From CAZFER01 sp964517495 (GTDB lineage: Bacteria > Hinthialibacterota > Hinthialibacteria > Hinthialibacterales > Hinthialibacteraceae): a DNA stretch of 64,000 bases. The DNA lies in assembly GCA_964517495.1 (NCBI GenBank), contig CAZFER010000019.1, forward strand, positions 1-64,000. The letters are read 5' to 3'. Position 1 is the first letter of the stretch. The number at the start of each line of letters is the position of its first letter. The notes below the pieces were generated by a model, which was given only the letters and a program-made list of their open reading frames with translations, made no database searches and was not told the DNA's origin. The position numbers and the translations under genes were made by a program. This document shows positions 25,459 through 34,075 of this stretch, in pieces.

Positions 25459-28287
25459 GTGTTTAAATTCTTCAAAAAACGATTTGTTCTTATATCACTT
25501 ATCGTCCTTATTCTGTTGGTAGCCGTAATTGGCCTGGTGTTCATCAACCTGGGTGGCATCATTCGAAGTAACAAAGATGCCATTCTAGCCAAAGTTGAAG
25601 AATCCATCGGACGAAAAGTAACCATCGAAAAGATGGACGTGTCAGTCTGGAGTGGGGTGGGAGTGCAATTAACGAATATCACAGTTGCCGAGGATCCCGA
25701 TTTCTCTGAAGACCATTTCATTACCGCTAACGAAGCCGATCTCTATTTCAAACTCTTGCCCCTGCTTGGCAAGCGAATCGAAATCTCCCACTTAACCGTC
25801 CATAAACCGTCCATACAAATCATCAAAAACAAGGATGGCCAGTATAATTTCACCAGCCTTTTGGCATCCAATTTAAACAGCACAACAGAAACAAGTGCAA
25901 CAACCTCTGAAACATCAGCTATCTCACTAACTCTTTCCAATTTTGAATTGCTTGACGGACAAATCAAAGCAATCCAGCAATCAGACAACCAAACCTTGCA
26001 ACTCACCGATGTGGATATGAATGTCCGTAATTTCTCTCTCGATAAAGCCTTTCCCCTTAAGGTATCCCTGGCGTGGGATAGCGAGAATCCCAACCTAACC
26101 TTGGATGGTGATATCGGACCATTAGCCGCAGAGGATCAGCCGATATCCATAAATACAAATATCACCTTCGACCAACTTGCATTATCAAATGTGCAATCGA
26201 TCATCCCGGCTGCGGTTTCGCTTCCCAAAGACCTTGAACTGAATGGTTCGATCTCCGGAAAAACACTTGTTAAAGGCAGCCTGGATCATCTTCAAATCAA
26301 TGCCGATCTTGATGCCACCGAGAGTGGAATCAAAATGAATCCCCAATTCAATAAACCCAAATCCACTCCCTTTAAAGTGAAATTTGATTCAAGTTTGGTC
26401 GATAAAAACCTGAGTGTACAGAATGTGAATGTAACCCTTGATACGATTAACTTAAAAGGCGAAGGCAAAATCGTTTTACAAGAAACACCCTCTTTTGACC
26501 TGGATGTCAAAACAGATGGATTGGATATTTCCAAGATAAGTACTTATGTACCACAACTTCAATCAACACTCCCCAGGGACATCTCAGTTGATGGCGCTAT
26601 AACCGGAAATGCTCTAATAAAGGGAACGCTGGCAGACCTTCAAATTCAAACAAAGTTGGATGGTTCAAATGCCGTCATTGAAATGAAAGATTTACTGGCC
26701 AAAGCGAAGAATGTACCTTTTCATCTTGACCTCAATGCCCATAAAGCAGGTAACGCGATCGATATCAAAAAAAGCGTCATCAGGCTCGACAACGCTGAAG
26801 TGCAAGCCATTGGCAGGATGTCGATGGGTAAAACGTCCTCCTATGATTTGGATGTTAATACCAATGATATAAAACTATCAAACCTTTCGTCACATGTTTC
26901 ACTTTTAGAAGAGTATAAACCAACGGGTGATGTTCATTTCAACGGCCATATTGACTACGACGGCAAAACCCCCTTGATCGAGGGAACACTCTCTCTCAAA
27001 AATGTTGAAGTCACTGTCCAAAAAATTCCCAACCCTATTTCTGATCTTAATGGAGAGATCACCTTTGAATCGAAAACCGCAATAACAGAAAACCTCGGAT
27101 TAAAACTGGGCCAATCCACCATCAAAGCCGATGCACAAACTTCATCATTATCACCAATTGCTTTATCTTATACTATATTATCCCCCCAACTTCATGCCAC
27201 CGATATTTTCGCCGCCCCGGAAGCCATGAAAAAGGATATCATGCAAAATGTCGAAATTTCCGGTAACGTGGAGATGAAAGAAACGTTGAACAGCAAGGGC
27301 ACAATCAAGTCACAAAATGGCATTTTCTATGGCCTTCCCTACTCTGACCTGACAGGCACATATCAATTTGAAGACCAAATTCTCACATCAAATGATTTGA
27401 CCTTGCAAACCATGAAAGGAACCGTCGTTGCTGACCTGACCTACAACATGCAAGAAACTCCCTATGCCTTTGAAATCAATGCGGAAACTCAACAGGTCGA
27501 TGTGATGGAATTGGTACGCACTCGTTTTTCGTACATCCCGCCGCTATTGGAAGGGCGCTTAAACACAAACCTAAACCTGTCGGGCAGTGGTACTGATTGG
27601 GAGAGCATTAAACCAAGTTTAAAAGGCAAAGGCTCTGTTCAAATTTTGGAAGGATTGCTACTGGATACCAATATCGTCAATAAAGTGCTTGATGGAATGA
27701 CCGGCATGCCCGGTGTTTCCAATTTTATCTCCGCCAATTTCGGGCAGGATTATCCCCAAATCTTTAATTCAAAACATACCGCGTTTGATCAACTCAAGTT
27801 TGATGCCCTCATCCAGGATGGCAAAGTCGACATTCAAAACCTTCTTATTGACGCCACTGAATGGCTGGTGGGTGGCACGGGTTATGTTGATTTCAAGCAG
27901 AATCTCTATACCGATTCCACCCTGAAACTTTCAAAAGGTTTTTCTGACTACCTGATTGGTAAAGTCAACATATTTAAATACTTGACCAATCAAGAGGGTA
28001 GCATGATCATCCCCTTCCTGCTCAAAGGTCCGCTATCCAGCCCAACCCCGCAGCCAAAAGTCGACCTGGTGCAGTCCCTGCTGCAAAAAGCGGTCATGGG
28101 CAAAATCGGCGAGCAACTACAGGACAAGGGAGCGCCCAATATGTTGCAGGGCGCTTTGGATTTGCTCAAGCAACCAAGTCAAAAGAAGGTGGAATCCGGA
28201 ACGAAAACCGAAGAAAAGGAGTCCCCTAAAAGCCCATTGGATATATTCAATACGATCAAAAAGGGTATTGATAAGAAAAATGAATAA
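25459..28287 (+). CDS. AsmA family envelope protein
   Basis: The 942-residue protein has an N-terminal membrane anchor (~8-32), then IGRKVTIEKMDVSVWSGVGV and ISHLTVHKPSIQIIKNKDG, the AsmA N-terminal signature. A long beta-rich groove region follows, with internal repeats (LPKDLELNGSISGKTLVKGS and LPRDISVDGAITGNALIKGT), and an AsmA-like C-terminal domain with GKGSVQILEGLLLDTNI. AsmA/TamB-type proteins span the periplasm and move phospholipids to the outer membrane. The start is GTG, with GAGGGGG eight bases upstream. Repeat family A lies on both sides of the gene. Confidence 0.85.
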   Translation: MFKFFKKRFVLISLIVLILLVAVIGLVFINLGGIIRSNKDAILAKVEESIGRKVTIEKMDVSVWSGVGVQLTNITVAEDPDFSEDHFITANEADLYFKLLPLLGKRIEISHLTVHKPSIQIIKNKDGQYNFTSLLASNLNSTTETSATTSETSAISLTLSNFELLDGQIKAIQQSDNQTLQLTDVDMNVRNFSLDKAFPLKVSLAWDSENPNLTLDGDIGPLAAEDQPISINTNITFDQLALSNVQSIIPAAVSLPKDLELNGSISGKTLVKGSLDHLQINADLDATESGIKMNPQFNKPKSTPFKVKFDSSLVDKNLSVQNVNVTLDTINLKGEGKIVLQETPSFDLDVKTDGLDISKISTYVPQLQSTLPRDISVDGAITGNALIKGTLADLQIQTKLDGSNAVIEMKDLLAKAKNVPFHLDLNAHKAGNAIDIKKSVIRLDNAEVQAIGRMSMGKTSSYDLDVNTNDIKLSNLSSHVSLLEEYKPTGDVHFNGHIDYDGKTPLIEGTLSLKNVEVTVQKIPNPISDLNGEITFESKTAITENLGLKLGQSTIKADAQTSSLSPIALSYTILSPQLHATDIFAAPEAMKKDIMQNVEISGNVEMKETLNSKGTIKSQNGIFYGLPYSDLTGTYQFEDQILTSNDLTLQTMKGTVVADLTYNMQETPYAFEINAETQQVDVMELVRTRFSYIPPLLEGRLNTNLNLSGSGTDWESIKPSLKGKGSVQILEGLLLDTNIVNKVLDGMTGMPGVSNFISANFGQDYPQIFNSKHTAFDQLKFDALIQDGKVDIQNLLIDATEWLVGGTGYVDFKQNLYTDSTLKLSKGFSDYLIGKVNIFKYLTNQEGSMIIPFLLKGPLSSPTPQPKVDLVQSLLQKAVMGKIGEQLQDKGAPNMLQGALDLLKQPSQKKVESGTKTEEKESPKSPLDIFNTIKKGIDKKNE

Positions 28288-28309
28288 ATTGGCAAGACAA
28301 TAATCGTTC

Positions 28310-28388
28310 TCCTAACCTCCCCCATTTCATTGGGGGAGGAATAGAAAAACCACTACACATGTACTACTTCATAAAGCCGATATTTTAC
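28310..28388. repeat. Right-half fragment of repeat family A
   Basis: TCCTAACCTCCCCCATTTCA followed by TTGGGGGAGGAATAG matches the right half of both full MITE copies, and AAAGCCGATATTTTAC may be a decayed right terminal repeat. The left half is absent. It lies downstream of the AsmA gene, where the CCTCCCCCA...TGGGGGAGG palindrome could form a hairpin in the transcript. Confidence 0.6.
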
Positions 28389-28403
28389 ATTAATGTTTAC
28401 CCT

Positions 28404-29465
28404 TTAATGCCCCATCCAATCAGCCTTCATACCTGAGGGCTTATCGATTGGATCATCCCTTCCATGCAATGGTCCGATATACTTTTTCGCCAAAACCACA
28501 TCATCAAACCAGACCTTGATCCAATGTCCCGCTGGTTTTGAGGTATAGACATAAAGCCAGACATAATTCGCCTTGAGTGCTTCCACGCTGCGCCATGCGA
28601 AGCCCTCAAACGTATTATCCGTGTTTGTACTTGGGCTCCACCAGCCACCTGTCCAACGTCCTTTGGGAAAGCCAGGCCCGATATGGTTCACCACCTGTCC
28701 ATCACGGCGATGGAGTTTCCCATCGATCCAAAATGCCATCTCTCCATTGCTGGCATCCACGGGATCATTCATCTTCACCATGATTTCCACACAGATCCAC
28801 TCACCTTTTTCCACCTTGGGTTTGCTTACTCCATGCATAAATGGCGTACCCCAATAGTTACCATCCCCATGTACATGCATTCCCTGCCAGTAGGAATAAA
28901 AATCCCATGTCCAACTTGATCCATAGGGTTCCACACCAATTGTGAAGCGTTTATTCCCATCCGGACGCTCCCCCGCACCGCCTTGCGGCCAGGGCGTAGA
29001 GGGATTATATCCACCAATATGAGTGCCAAAATGATGCAACTCCCCACACTCATGAGCAAATTTCACATAAAAGCGCGCAAACAAGGTGTCAACGCCCCAT
29101 CCACCTGCCTCGTTTTTGATTCGCCGGTAAAGATGAGCACCCGAGCCTTTAGTCCGTTCAATGATAAACGATTGCCTACCCGCGCTCTTGCCAGGAACAT
29201 CCGTCCCAAACGCCATGTTTTCTCTATGGCTCACACTCTCCCAACGGTTCCACATCTGATTAAGGCTGTTCTCTTCAAAGTTTTCGACAAACAACACATC
29301 CGGATCATTTTCGATTCCTTCATCTCCGATATACTCAGCCGCAATCCCCGCATGCCCTTCCGGAAGTTGGGCATCGACTTCATCATTTTGTCCAGATCCT
29401 ATATGGGCATACCCAATTCCATTCATGACTAAATACATGATAAATAACAGTTTGAATATATTCAT
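28404..29465 (-). CDS. Secreted beta-sandwich protein, polysaccharide lyase-like
   Basis: The start at 29465 (MNIFKLLF) is chosen because GGAAGGTG lies 7 bases upstream. The 353-residue product has a Sec signal, a short acidic linker, and a jelly-roll-like domain with VENFEENSLNQMWNRWESV, TLFARFYVKF, WICVEIMVKMNDP, GEMAFWIDGKLHRRDG and VWFDDVVLAKKYIGP. This pattern resembles PL14/PL20-type or concanavalin-like lyase folds widespread in glycan-degrading bacteria. No catalytic residue is assigned with confidence. It may bind or cleave an acidic glycan outside the cell. Confidence 0.5.
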   Translation of the reverse strand: MNIFKLLFIMYLVMNGIGYAHIGSGQNDEVDAQLPEGHAGIAAEYIGDEGIENDPDVLFVENFEENSLNQMWNRWESVSHRENMAFGTDVPGKSAGRQSFIIERTKGSGAHLYRRIKNEAGGWGVDTLFARFYVKFAHECGELHHFGTHIGGYNPSTPWPQGGAGERPDGNKRFTIGVEPYGSSWTWDFYSYWQGMHVHGDGNYWGTPFMHGVSKPKVEKGEWICVEIMVKMNDPVDASNGEMAFWIDGKLHRRDGQVVNHIGPGFPKGRWTGGWWSPSTNTDNTFEGFAWRSVEALKANYVWLYVYTSKPAGHWIKVWFDDVVLAKKYIGPLHGRDDPIDKPSGMKADWMGH

Positions 29466-29495
29466 GACTAAACACCTTCCCCAAAAATCGTTCAT

Positions 29496-29883
29496 CTAAT
29501 GACTGGTTATTATTCCAAATTCAATCCGCTTGGACTTTTCATTATAGAAAAACCATGAAGTAAAAAAAGAAAACCAACCCTTGGTGCGTTCGAATTCACA
29601 GATTCTTCTTCCATAGATTAATCAATCCATATTTCTTGTGTAACTTAGATGATACTCAATTTGATTTTTCAAGCTACAAATTCACATTCTATCATGTACT
29701 CTTCCTTCAGTTGGGTTTTCTTGCATTTAAAGCATTATACTTTGATATTTCATTACTTAGAAACAATCTCCCTTCCATGTCAATCATTTTTTATCCATTT
29801 CTCAAAACTGGTACTCAAATTGCTTAATATAGAGAACAATCAATGACCTTATCCGATAATAATTCAACTTAGGAGGAAATCGT
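29496..29883. other. AT-rich intergenic region with no recognised feature
   Basis: This 388-base divergent gap separates the minus-strand beta-sandwich gene and the plus-strand secreted gene at 29884. It is AT-rich and its short open frames have no ribosome-binding site and no recognisable protein features. Promoters for both flanking genes should lie here, but no clear -35/-10 pair was found. AGGAGG at 29872-29877 serves the gene at 29884. Confidence 0.5.
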
Positions 29884-30753
29884 ATGCAATTCCACAAACT
29901 CATTTCGCTTTTCATCATGGTTCTTTTTCTGGTTCCTGCAGCGTGGGCACAAAACAGCCCATTGGCTGGGAATTGGATTTTAACCGATGGTGGTGTTGAA
30001 GGAGGGGAATATAGCGTTTTCGAAATCGATAACCGGGGAAACACCACATTTTCCGCATCCTACCCTTATGTCATCGACAATCAGGAGTACATCTTCGATG
30101 TCAACCACCTGGGAAAAATGAACGTCAATGAAAACGACCAGGTTATTTACGCCGGCTTGGCCAATGGTGAAGCTCAAGGAACGGATGGTGACATTACCGT
30201 TCGCTTAGAGGTTGGCGCCACCGGAATAGTCAGCACCGATAACAACATGATCGCTGGCGTATGGGCGAACTCCGAACAATACACCACCCCTTCAGGCACC
30301 TTTCAGGATCAAAACTCACTTCCCTTTATCCTGGTACGTGAAGGCTTCGATCCCGGGACCCCCGGTGAAGCCCTCGCAGGAACGTGGGAAATATCCATCC
30401 AAGGCGAAAACCTGGGTTGGACCGGCCAGGTTACTTTAAATCCCGATGGAAGCATGATCGGTGAATATGCTGACACCGGAAATGTTCCCAGCGTTCCCCT
30501 TGCTGGTTTTTTCTCCTATTCGGAAGACAAACAGTTTGATTTTTCATACTCCACCACCACCTCTTTGCCGGTGGTGGGTGAAACAACCTTTACGTTTTCA
30601 GGCGAAGGTGAAGGCAATGAAGATAACACCCACATCGAAGGCGTGTGGTCCTTCACCGTCGAAGTTTCCGGCCTGGCATCCAAAACCTTCAACGGAACCT
30701 TTGAATTAACCAAAATCGAAGAAACGCGTATTCCAAACTGGCAGGTATTTTGA
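29884..30753 (+). CDS. Secreted two-repeat beta-barrel protein with C-terminal PNW motif
   Basis: The 289-residue protein has a clear signal peptide (cleavage near AWA^QNS). The mature part holds two lipocalin- or copper-resistance-like beta segments, each opening with PLAGNWILTDGG (~26) or ALAGTWEISIQG (~164) and alternating Gly/Thr/Asp-rich strands, so an internal duplication is likely. It ends ETRIPNWQVF, nearly the same as the end of the unrelated protein at 41581-43650 (ETSVPNWMIYE). No family was recognised. AGGAGG precedes the ATG. It is a plausible substrate of the type II system; that is inference. Confidence 0.6.
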   Translation: MQFHKLISLFIMVLFLVPAAWAQNSPLAGNWILTDGGVEGGEYSVFEIDNRGNTTFSASYPYVIDNQEYIFDVNHLGKMNVNENDQVIYAGLANGEAQGTDGDITVRLEVGATGIVSTDNNMIAGVWANSEQYTTPSGTFQDQNSLPFILVREGFDPGTPGEALAGTWEISIQGENLGWTGQVTLNPDGSMIGEYADTGNVPSVPLAGFFSYSEDKQFDFSYSTTTSLPVVGETTFTFSGEGEGNEDNTHIEGVWSFTVEVSGLASKTFNGTFELTKIEETRIPNWQVF

Positions 30754-30768
30754 TCGAAATTTGTAAGG

Positions 30769-30789
30769 TGGGTCACGCTTTTCGACCCA
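30769..30789. repeat. Short hairpin repeat, family E (copy 1)
   Basis: TGGGTCACGCTTTTCGACCCA pairs its first and last six bases and is almost identical to 58196-58216. It sits 15 bases after the stop of the secreted beta-barrel gene and may mark the transcript end, but its recurrence elsewhere points to a dispersed repeat. Confidence 0.55.
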
Positions 30790-30822
30790 TCGATGCACAC
30801 TAACCCTACAATTCACATAAAA

Positions 30823-30887
30823 GGGAGGGCGAGGCTCCCGCCGAGCCGTTTTCAGGTACAACGGCTCATCAGAAGATTCGCCCTCCC
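30823..30887. repeat. Palindromic hairpin element, family B (complete copy)
   Basis: The outer arms GGGAGGGCGA and TCGCCCTCCC enclose an inner stem GAGCCGTT/AACGGCTC (30843-30850 with 30860-30867) around a 9-base loop. It is the best-preserved full unit of the family seen at 1-54. It lies between convergent genes ending at 30753 and 30910 and could serve as a bidirectional transcript-end structure. Confidence 0.75.
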
Positions 30888-30909
30888 CATTCCACAATCC
30901 AATATGCTT

Positions 30910-33732
30910 TTATCGTTGATGTAATTGCCGATATTCACGCCGAGTGCTTATCACATAGTGCCCCCCGCCATTCAAATTCAGATTGCCATCTTGATCGATC
31001 TGATAACGTGTCTTCTTGGGATAATCAGCCAAAAACCATCCTTTTCCAAGAGGAGCATCGAATTGAATCCCGGCAAAACTCGCTTGGGGCCTGAATGTAA
31101 GCCCATTCGGCATTTTTACAATCACCTTGGCTTTGTCCGGAACATCCAATTCCATGCGTTTATTTTGCGGTTCCCATTTTACATACACTTCACCCTTGGG
31201 TGTCATGGTATGGCCTGCCACATACGGCAATCCATAATCATTGGGCGCGATGGTGATAATCCCACCTGCCCCTCCAGCATGATTCATCTCCCATGTAACC
31301 CCCAATAAACTGTCGTGAAACCACTGCAGGGCCACGGCGTTCCACCCATGCGAACCGGTAGGATCACCCGGCTGAGCGGTGCACACTTCACCCACGGGTA
31401 ATTCCATTTCCTGATGGGTGACAAAATACTCCGGCAATGGACCACCAAGCGGTCCTTGTAATTTCAAGGGAGTGGGGTTCATTGGCGAATCGGGAAGATA
31501 GTAACTCATGCGCCATTTTAAATGGGCCACAGCCCGTTCCCCCAAACCGTGATCCGAAAGCACCTTTAATGCGCGATAAAGATAGGTTGGATTATTCCAT
31601 GGAGTAATCCCCTCTGGAGCCTGGCCATTGGGTGCGGGAAAGAAAGCATCCAAAATCTCGCGGCTTTGTTCATCGCTGAACAATCCCGCTAACATAGCCG
31701 AAATCTGCGCCGCCTGGCTTTTTCCTTCTGCGCGTTCTTTATCGTTGTAATAAACATCCGCCGCATAGGTTAATCCACTTTCACGTATGGTCAAATCACG
31801 ATGAAATGCCTCGATCATTTTCTGCCGGACATCCAGCCATTTGTTTGCAGTGTTTTCTTCTTTCATCCCCTTGGCCAATTCTGCCGCTTGTTGAAGGCGT
31901 TCGATCAACCAACAATGCACAATCACGCTGACATCCTCTGATGTTTGGGGATGTTCGCCGACTCGAATATCCGCAAAAACATTGTTGGTTCGAAACAAAC
32001 CGTCATCCCCCACGTTCTCCAAGAGCAAAAACACATATTGTTTCAAGGCTCTATACAAATCCGTGAGAATATAACGTTGTAAGGTATGATAATCACGAAT
32101 ACCATTCCACTGCCATTCATCATATAACATGGCGATCCACTGCATGCCCCAATCCCAGCCTGTAATATTCACAAACGATTGCGGTGCAAAACTAAGGAAC
32201 CGGCCATCCACCCGACATTCCGCCGCATGCAGCAACGTCAACTTGCGCAGATTATGATCGTTGCACCATGCTTCGGCAATCTTGGCGCGCAGCCTGATAT
32301 CCTCCAGCCATTGGCCATCCTCACGACCAGGAGTATCGACATAAGTATCACTCATGGTGATTTCCGCATGAATCTTCGAGAGTTTTTCAATCTGCTCGAT
32401 AATGGGATCACCACACTCAAAATCACCTACCCAATCCACTGGATATTGCGATTTGACGATCCCCAACGTATTCAAAGTCAAACGGCATTCCCCACCGGCT
32501 TCCTCGGGAAACGTCACATGCACCGTTATGTAACGAGCCGTGCGTTCATCCGGGAATTCAATCTCTTCCACGCCTTCACCGGCTGTCAAATAACGGTCGC
32601 CATAGTGTTTTCCAACTACACCTTGCGTACGAATTTTCCCTGTCTCAGGATCAATATGCAGCGTGCCATCATAAGGCGAGACATTCAATTCACCATACCC
32701 CAACGAAACCGCCGCCCCTTTCACATCCGTTTGGCACTCAAAATAAGGATACCCATGCACGGGCTGATGGAAATCAAAGGTTAGGTATACGCTTTCGCCC
32801 GGCATCCCCTTCAAGGTCACGGCTTCCCCTTTGGGGAACAGTTGACTGGCTTTGATTAATTGGGGATCAGGTTTGTAGTCAGCATTTTCCATCTTGCCGG
32901 CAAACGCCACATCATTTTTTAAAGCCTGCAGCGAGGCTGAAAAGTCATCGCCATGGTCAACTTGACCAGCGGCGATCAAGCGTTGTACTGGAAAGGCATA
33001 CTCACGCTGGGGATGAATATCAAGATCGTATTCTCGAATTGTCCAAATCGGCTCTTCAATCTCAACCGCTTGTTTCCAATCCAGCTGTGGTCTTTCCTCA
33101 TAATCAGCGCTGGTTGATCCATCAACGACTTTTCTCCCATCAATGATGATTGGAAAGCGAATGCGCAAATCACCGATGACACCAATGATCTGTTGTTCAT
33201 GCTGGACAAATTGAGGCGCAATCGCGGTTTGCCAGCTGGAATCGGTACTCATATACTCATTTTTTTTATTGTCATATATGTATAATCCCGCCCGGCGTTT
33301 TTCCTGCCGTTGGAAGTTTTTGATGTCTCCCCAATTATGATGAAGAACCAAAATGACATTCTTCCCTTCCCTTAAATAAGGGCCAACATTGACATTTTCC
33401 GGCCTGACAAAATCCGGATGGTAGCGTGTTACCTTGCGCCTCAATAATTGGCCATTCACCCACAAGCGGGCATTGGCGTCCGCGGCAAAATCCAATGAAA
33501 TATATTCAATGTTCAGGTTTGGTGACCGATCAACGTTTGGATCAAGTTCAAATTCCTTGCGAAAATAAACAAAGGAATTTGTGGCATGCGGATCGACATC
33601 CGGATGCCATATCCATTTGGCGGAATGATCCTCTCCAGCGTTTGAAGCAAATGCCTGATGCAATGAAAAAGAAATAAAGAATGTTAAGAAAATCGTAAGA
33701 CAAATAGAATTATTACCATGCAAATATTTCAT
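30910..33732 (-). CDS. Secreted alpha-L-rhamnosidase-like glycoside hydrolase (GH78-type)
   Basis: The 940-residue protein has a Sec signal (~30 residues), an N-terminal beta-sandwich with AKWIWHPD and FVYFRKEFELD, and a carbohydrate-binding-like segment with ARLWVNGQLLRR. A six-hairpin domain (~440-830) contains DTYVDTPGREDGQWLEDIRL, matching the acidic D-x-PqRe(r/d) active-site region of bacterial alpha-L-rhamnosidases, followed by a C-terminal beta domain. It should release terminal rhamnose or a related sugar outside the cytoplasm. It lies 18 bases after a 106-residue gene and near a DUF5010 enzyme, forming a glycan-degradation run. Confidence 0.8.
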   Translation of the reverse strand: MKYLHGNNSICLTIFLTFFISFSLHQAFASNAGEDHSAKWIWHPDVDPHATNSFVYFRKEFELDPNVDRSPNLNIEYISLDFAADANARLWVNGQLLRRKVTRYHPDFVRPENVNVGPYLREGKNVILVLHHNWGDIKNFQRQEKRRAGLYIYDNKKNEYMSTDSSWQTAIAPQFVQHEQQIIGVIGDLRIRFPIIIDGRKVVDGSTSADYEERPQLDWKQAVEIEEPIWTIREYDLDIHPQREYAFPVQRLIAAGQVDHGDDFSASLQALKNDVAFAGKMENADYKPDPQLIKASQLFPKGEAVTLKGMPGESVYLTFDFHQPVHGYPYFECQTDVKGAAVSLGYGELNVSPYDGTLHIDPETGKIRTQGVVGKHYGDRYLTAGEGVEEIEFPDERTARYITVHVTFPEEAGGECRLTLNTLGIVKSQYPVDWVGDFECGDPIIEQIEKLSKIHAEITMSDTYVDTPGREDGQWLEDIRLRAKIAEAWCNDHNLRKLTLLHAAECRVDGRFLSFAPQSFVNITGWDWGMQWIAMLYDEWQWNGIRDYHTLQRYILTDLYRALKQYVFLLLENVGDDGLFRTNNVFADIRVGEHPQTSEDVSVIVHCWLIERLQQAAELAKGMKEENTANKWLDVRQKMIEAFHRDLTIRESGLTYAADVYYNDKERAEGKSQAAQISAMLAGLFSDEQSREILDAFFPAPNGQAPEGITPWNNPTYLYRALKVLSDHGLGERAVAHLKWRMSYYLPDSPMNPTPLKLQGPLGGPLPEYFVTHQEMELPVGEVCTAQPGDPTGSHGWNAVALQWFHDSLLGVTWEMNHAGGAGGIITIAPNDYGLPYVAGHTMTPKGEVYVKWEPQNKRMELDVPDKAKVIVKMPNGLTFRPQASFAGIQFDAPLGKGWFLADYPKKTRYQIDQDGNLNLNGGGHYVISTRREYRQLHQR

Positions 33733-33750
33733 TATTATTTACTCCACCGT

Positions 33751-34071
33751 TCATTCTTCTTCCCGCACCCGTACGGCGGCTAAATATGGGAATTCCTGAA
33801 GATCATGCAGGCGAAACAGCAGATAACCTTCAGGAACGATCACCTTCTCTCTATCGGTCTCGTTATACAAAATAACATTGCATTCAATTTGGGCTAACGT
33901 CAGGCTTTTTTCTGACAGTGCACGTCCCCATATATAAAGCCCTTTCACCAGCAGGTTACGCCCAAACAACTGAGGGTCCAGCGATAAATCCCGTTTTAGC
34001 CCAAGATCAATTCTGGGTTGATTCAGGCTTTTTAAAAACGCCACTTTTTCGTCAAAATCCGCAATCACCAT
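33751..34071 (-). CDS. Hypothetical 106-residue protein
   Basis: I recognise no family. The protein is soluble, without signal peptide or membrane helix, and mixed alpha/beta, with LLVKGLYIWGRALSEKSLTL and a beta-rich C-terminus ending in an acidic REEE. The ATG lies 4 bases after the stop of the DUF5010-like gene and has no Shine-Dalgarno site, so expression probably depends on translational coupling. It sits between two secreted glycan enzymes on the same strand yet seems cytoplasmic. The frame is likely real from its tight packing, but function is open. Confidence 0.55.
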   Translation of the reverse strand: MVIADFDEKVAFLKSLNQPRIDLGLKRDLSLDPQLFGRNLLVKGLYIWGRALSEKSLTLAQIECNVILYNETDREKVIVPEGYLLFRLHDLQEFPYLAAVRVREEE

Positions 34072-34075
34072 GTAG

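Noticed and set aside
29636..29846. Two overlapping 63-65 codon frames in the AT-rich gap
   Set aside because: No ribosome site, no recognisable features, and composition fits translated AT-rich noncoding DNA.
30720..30753. PEP-CTERM or LPXTG-type sorting signal on the PNW-ended proteins
   Set aside because: No C-terminal membrane helix or basic cluster follows the motif; it is the extreme end of the protein.
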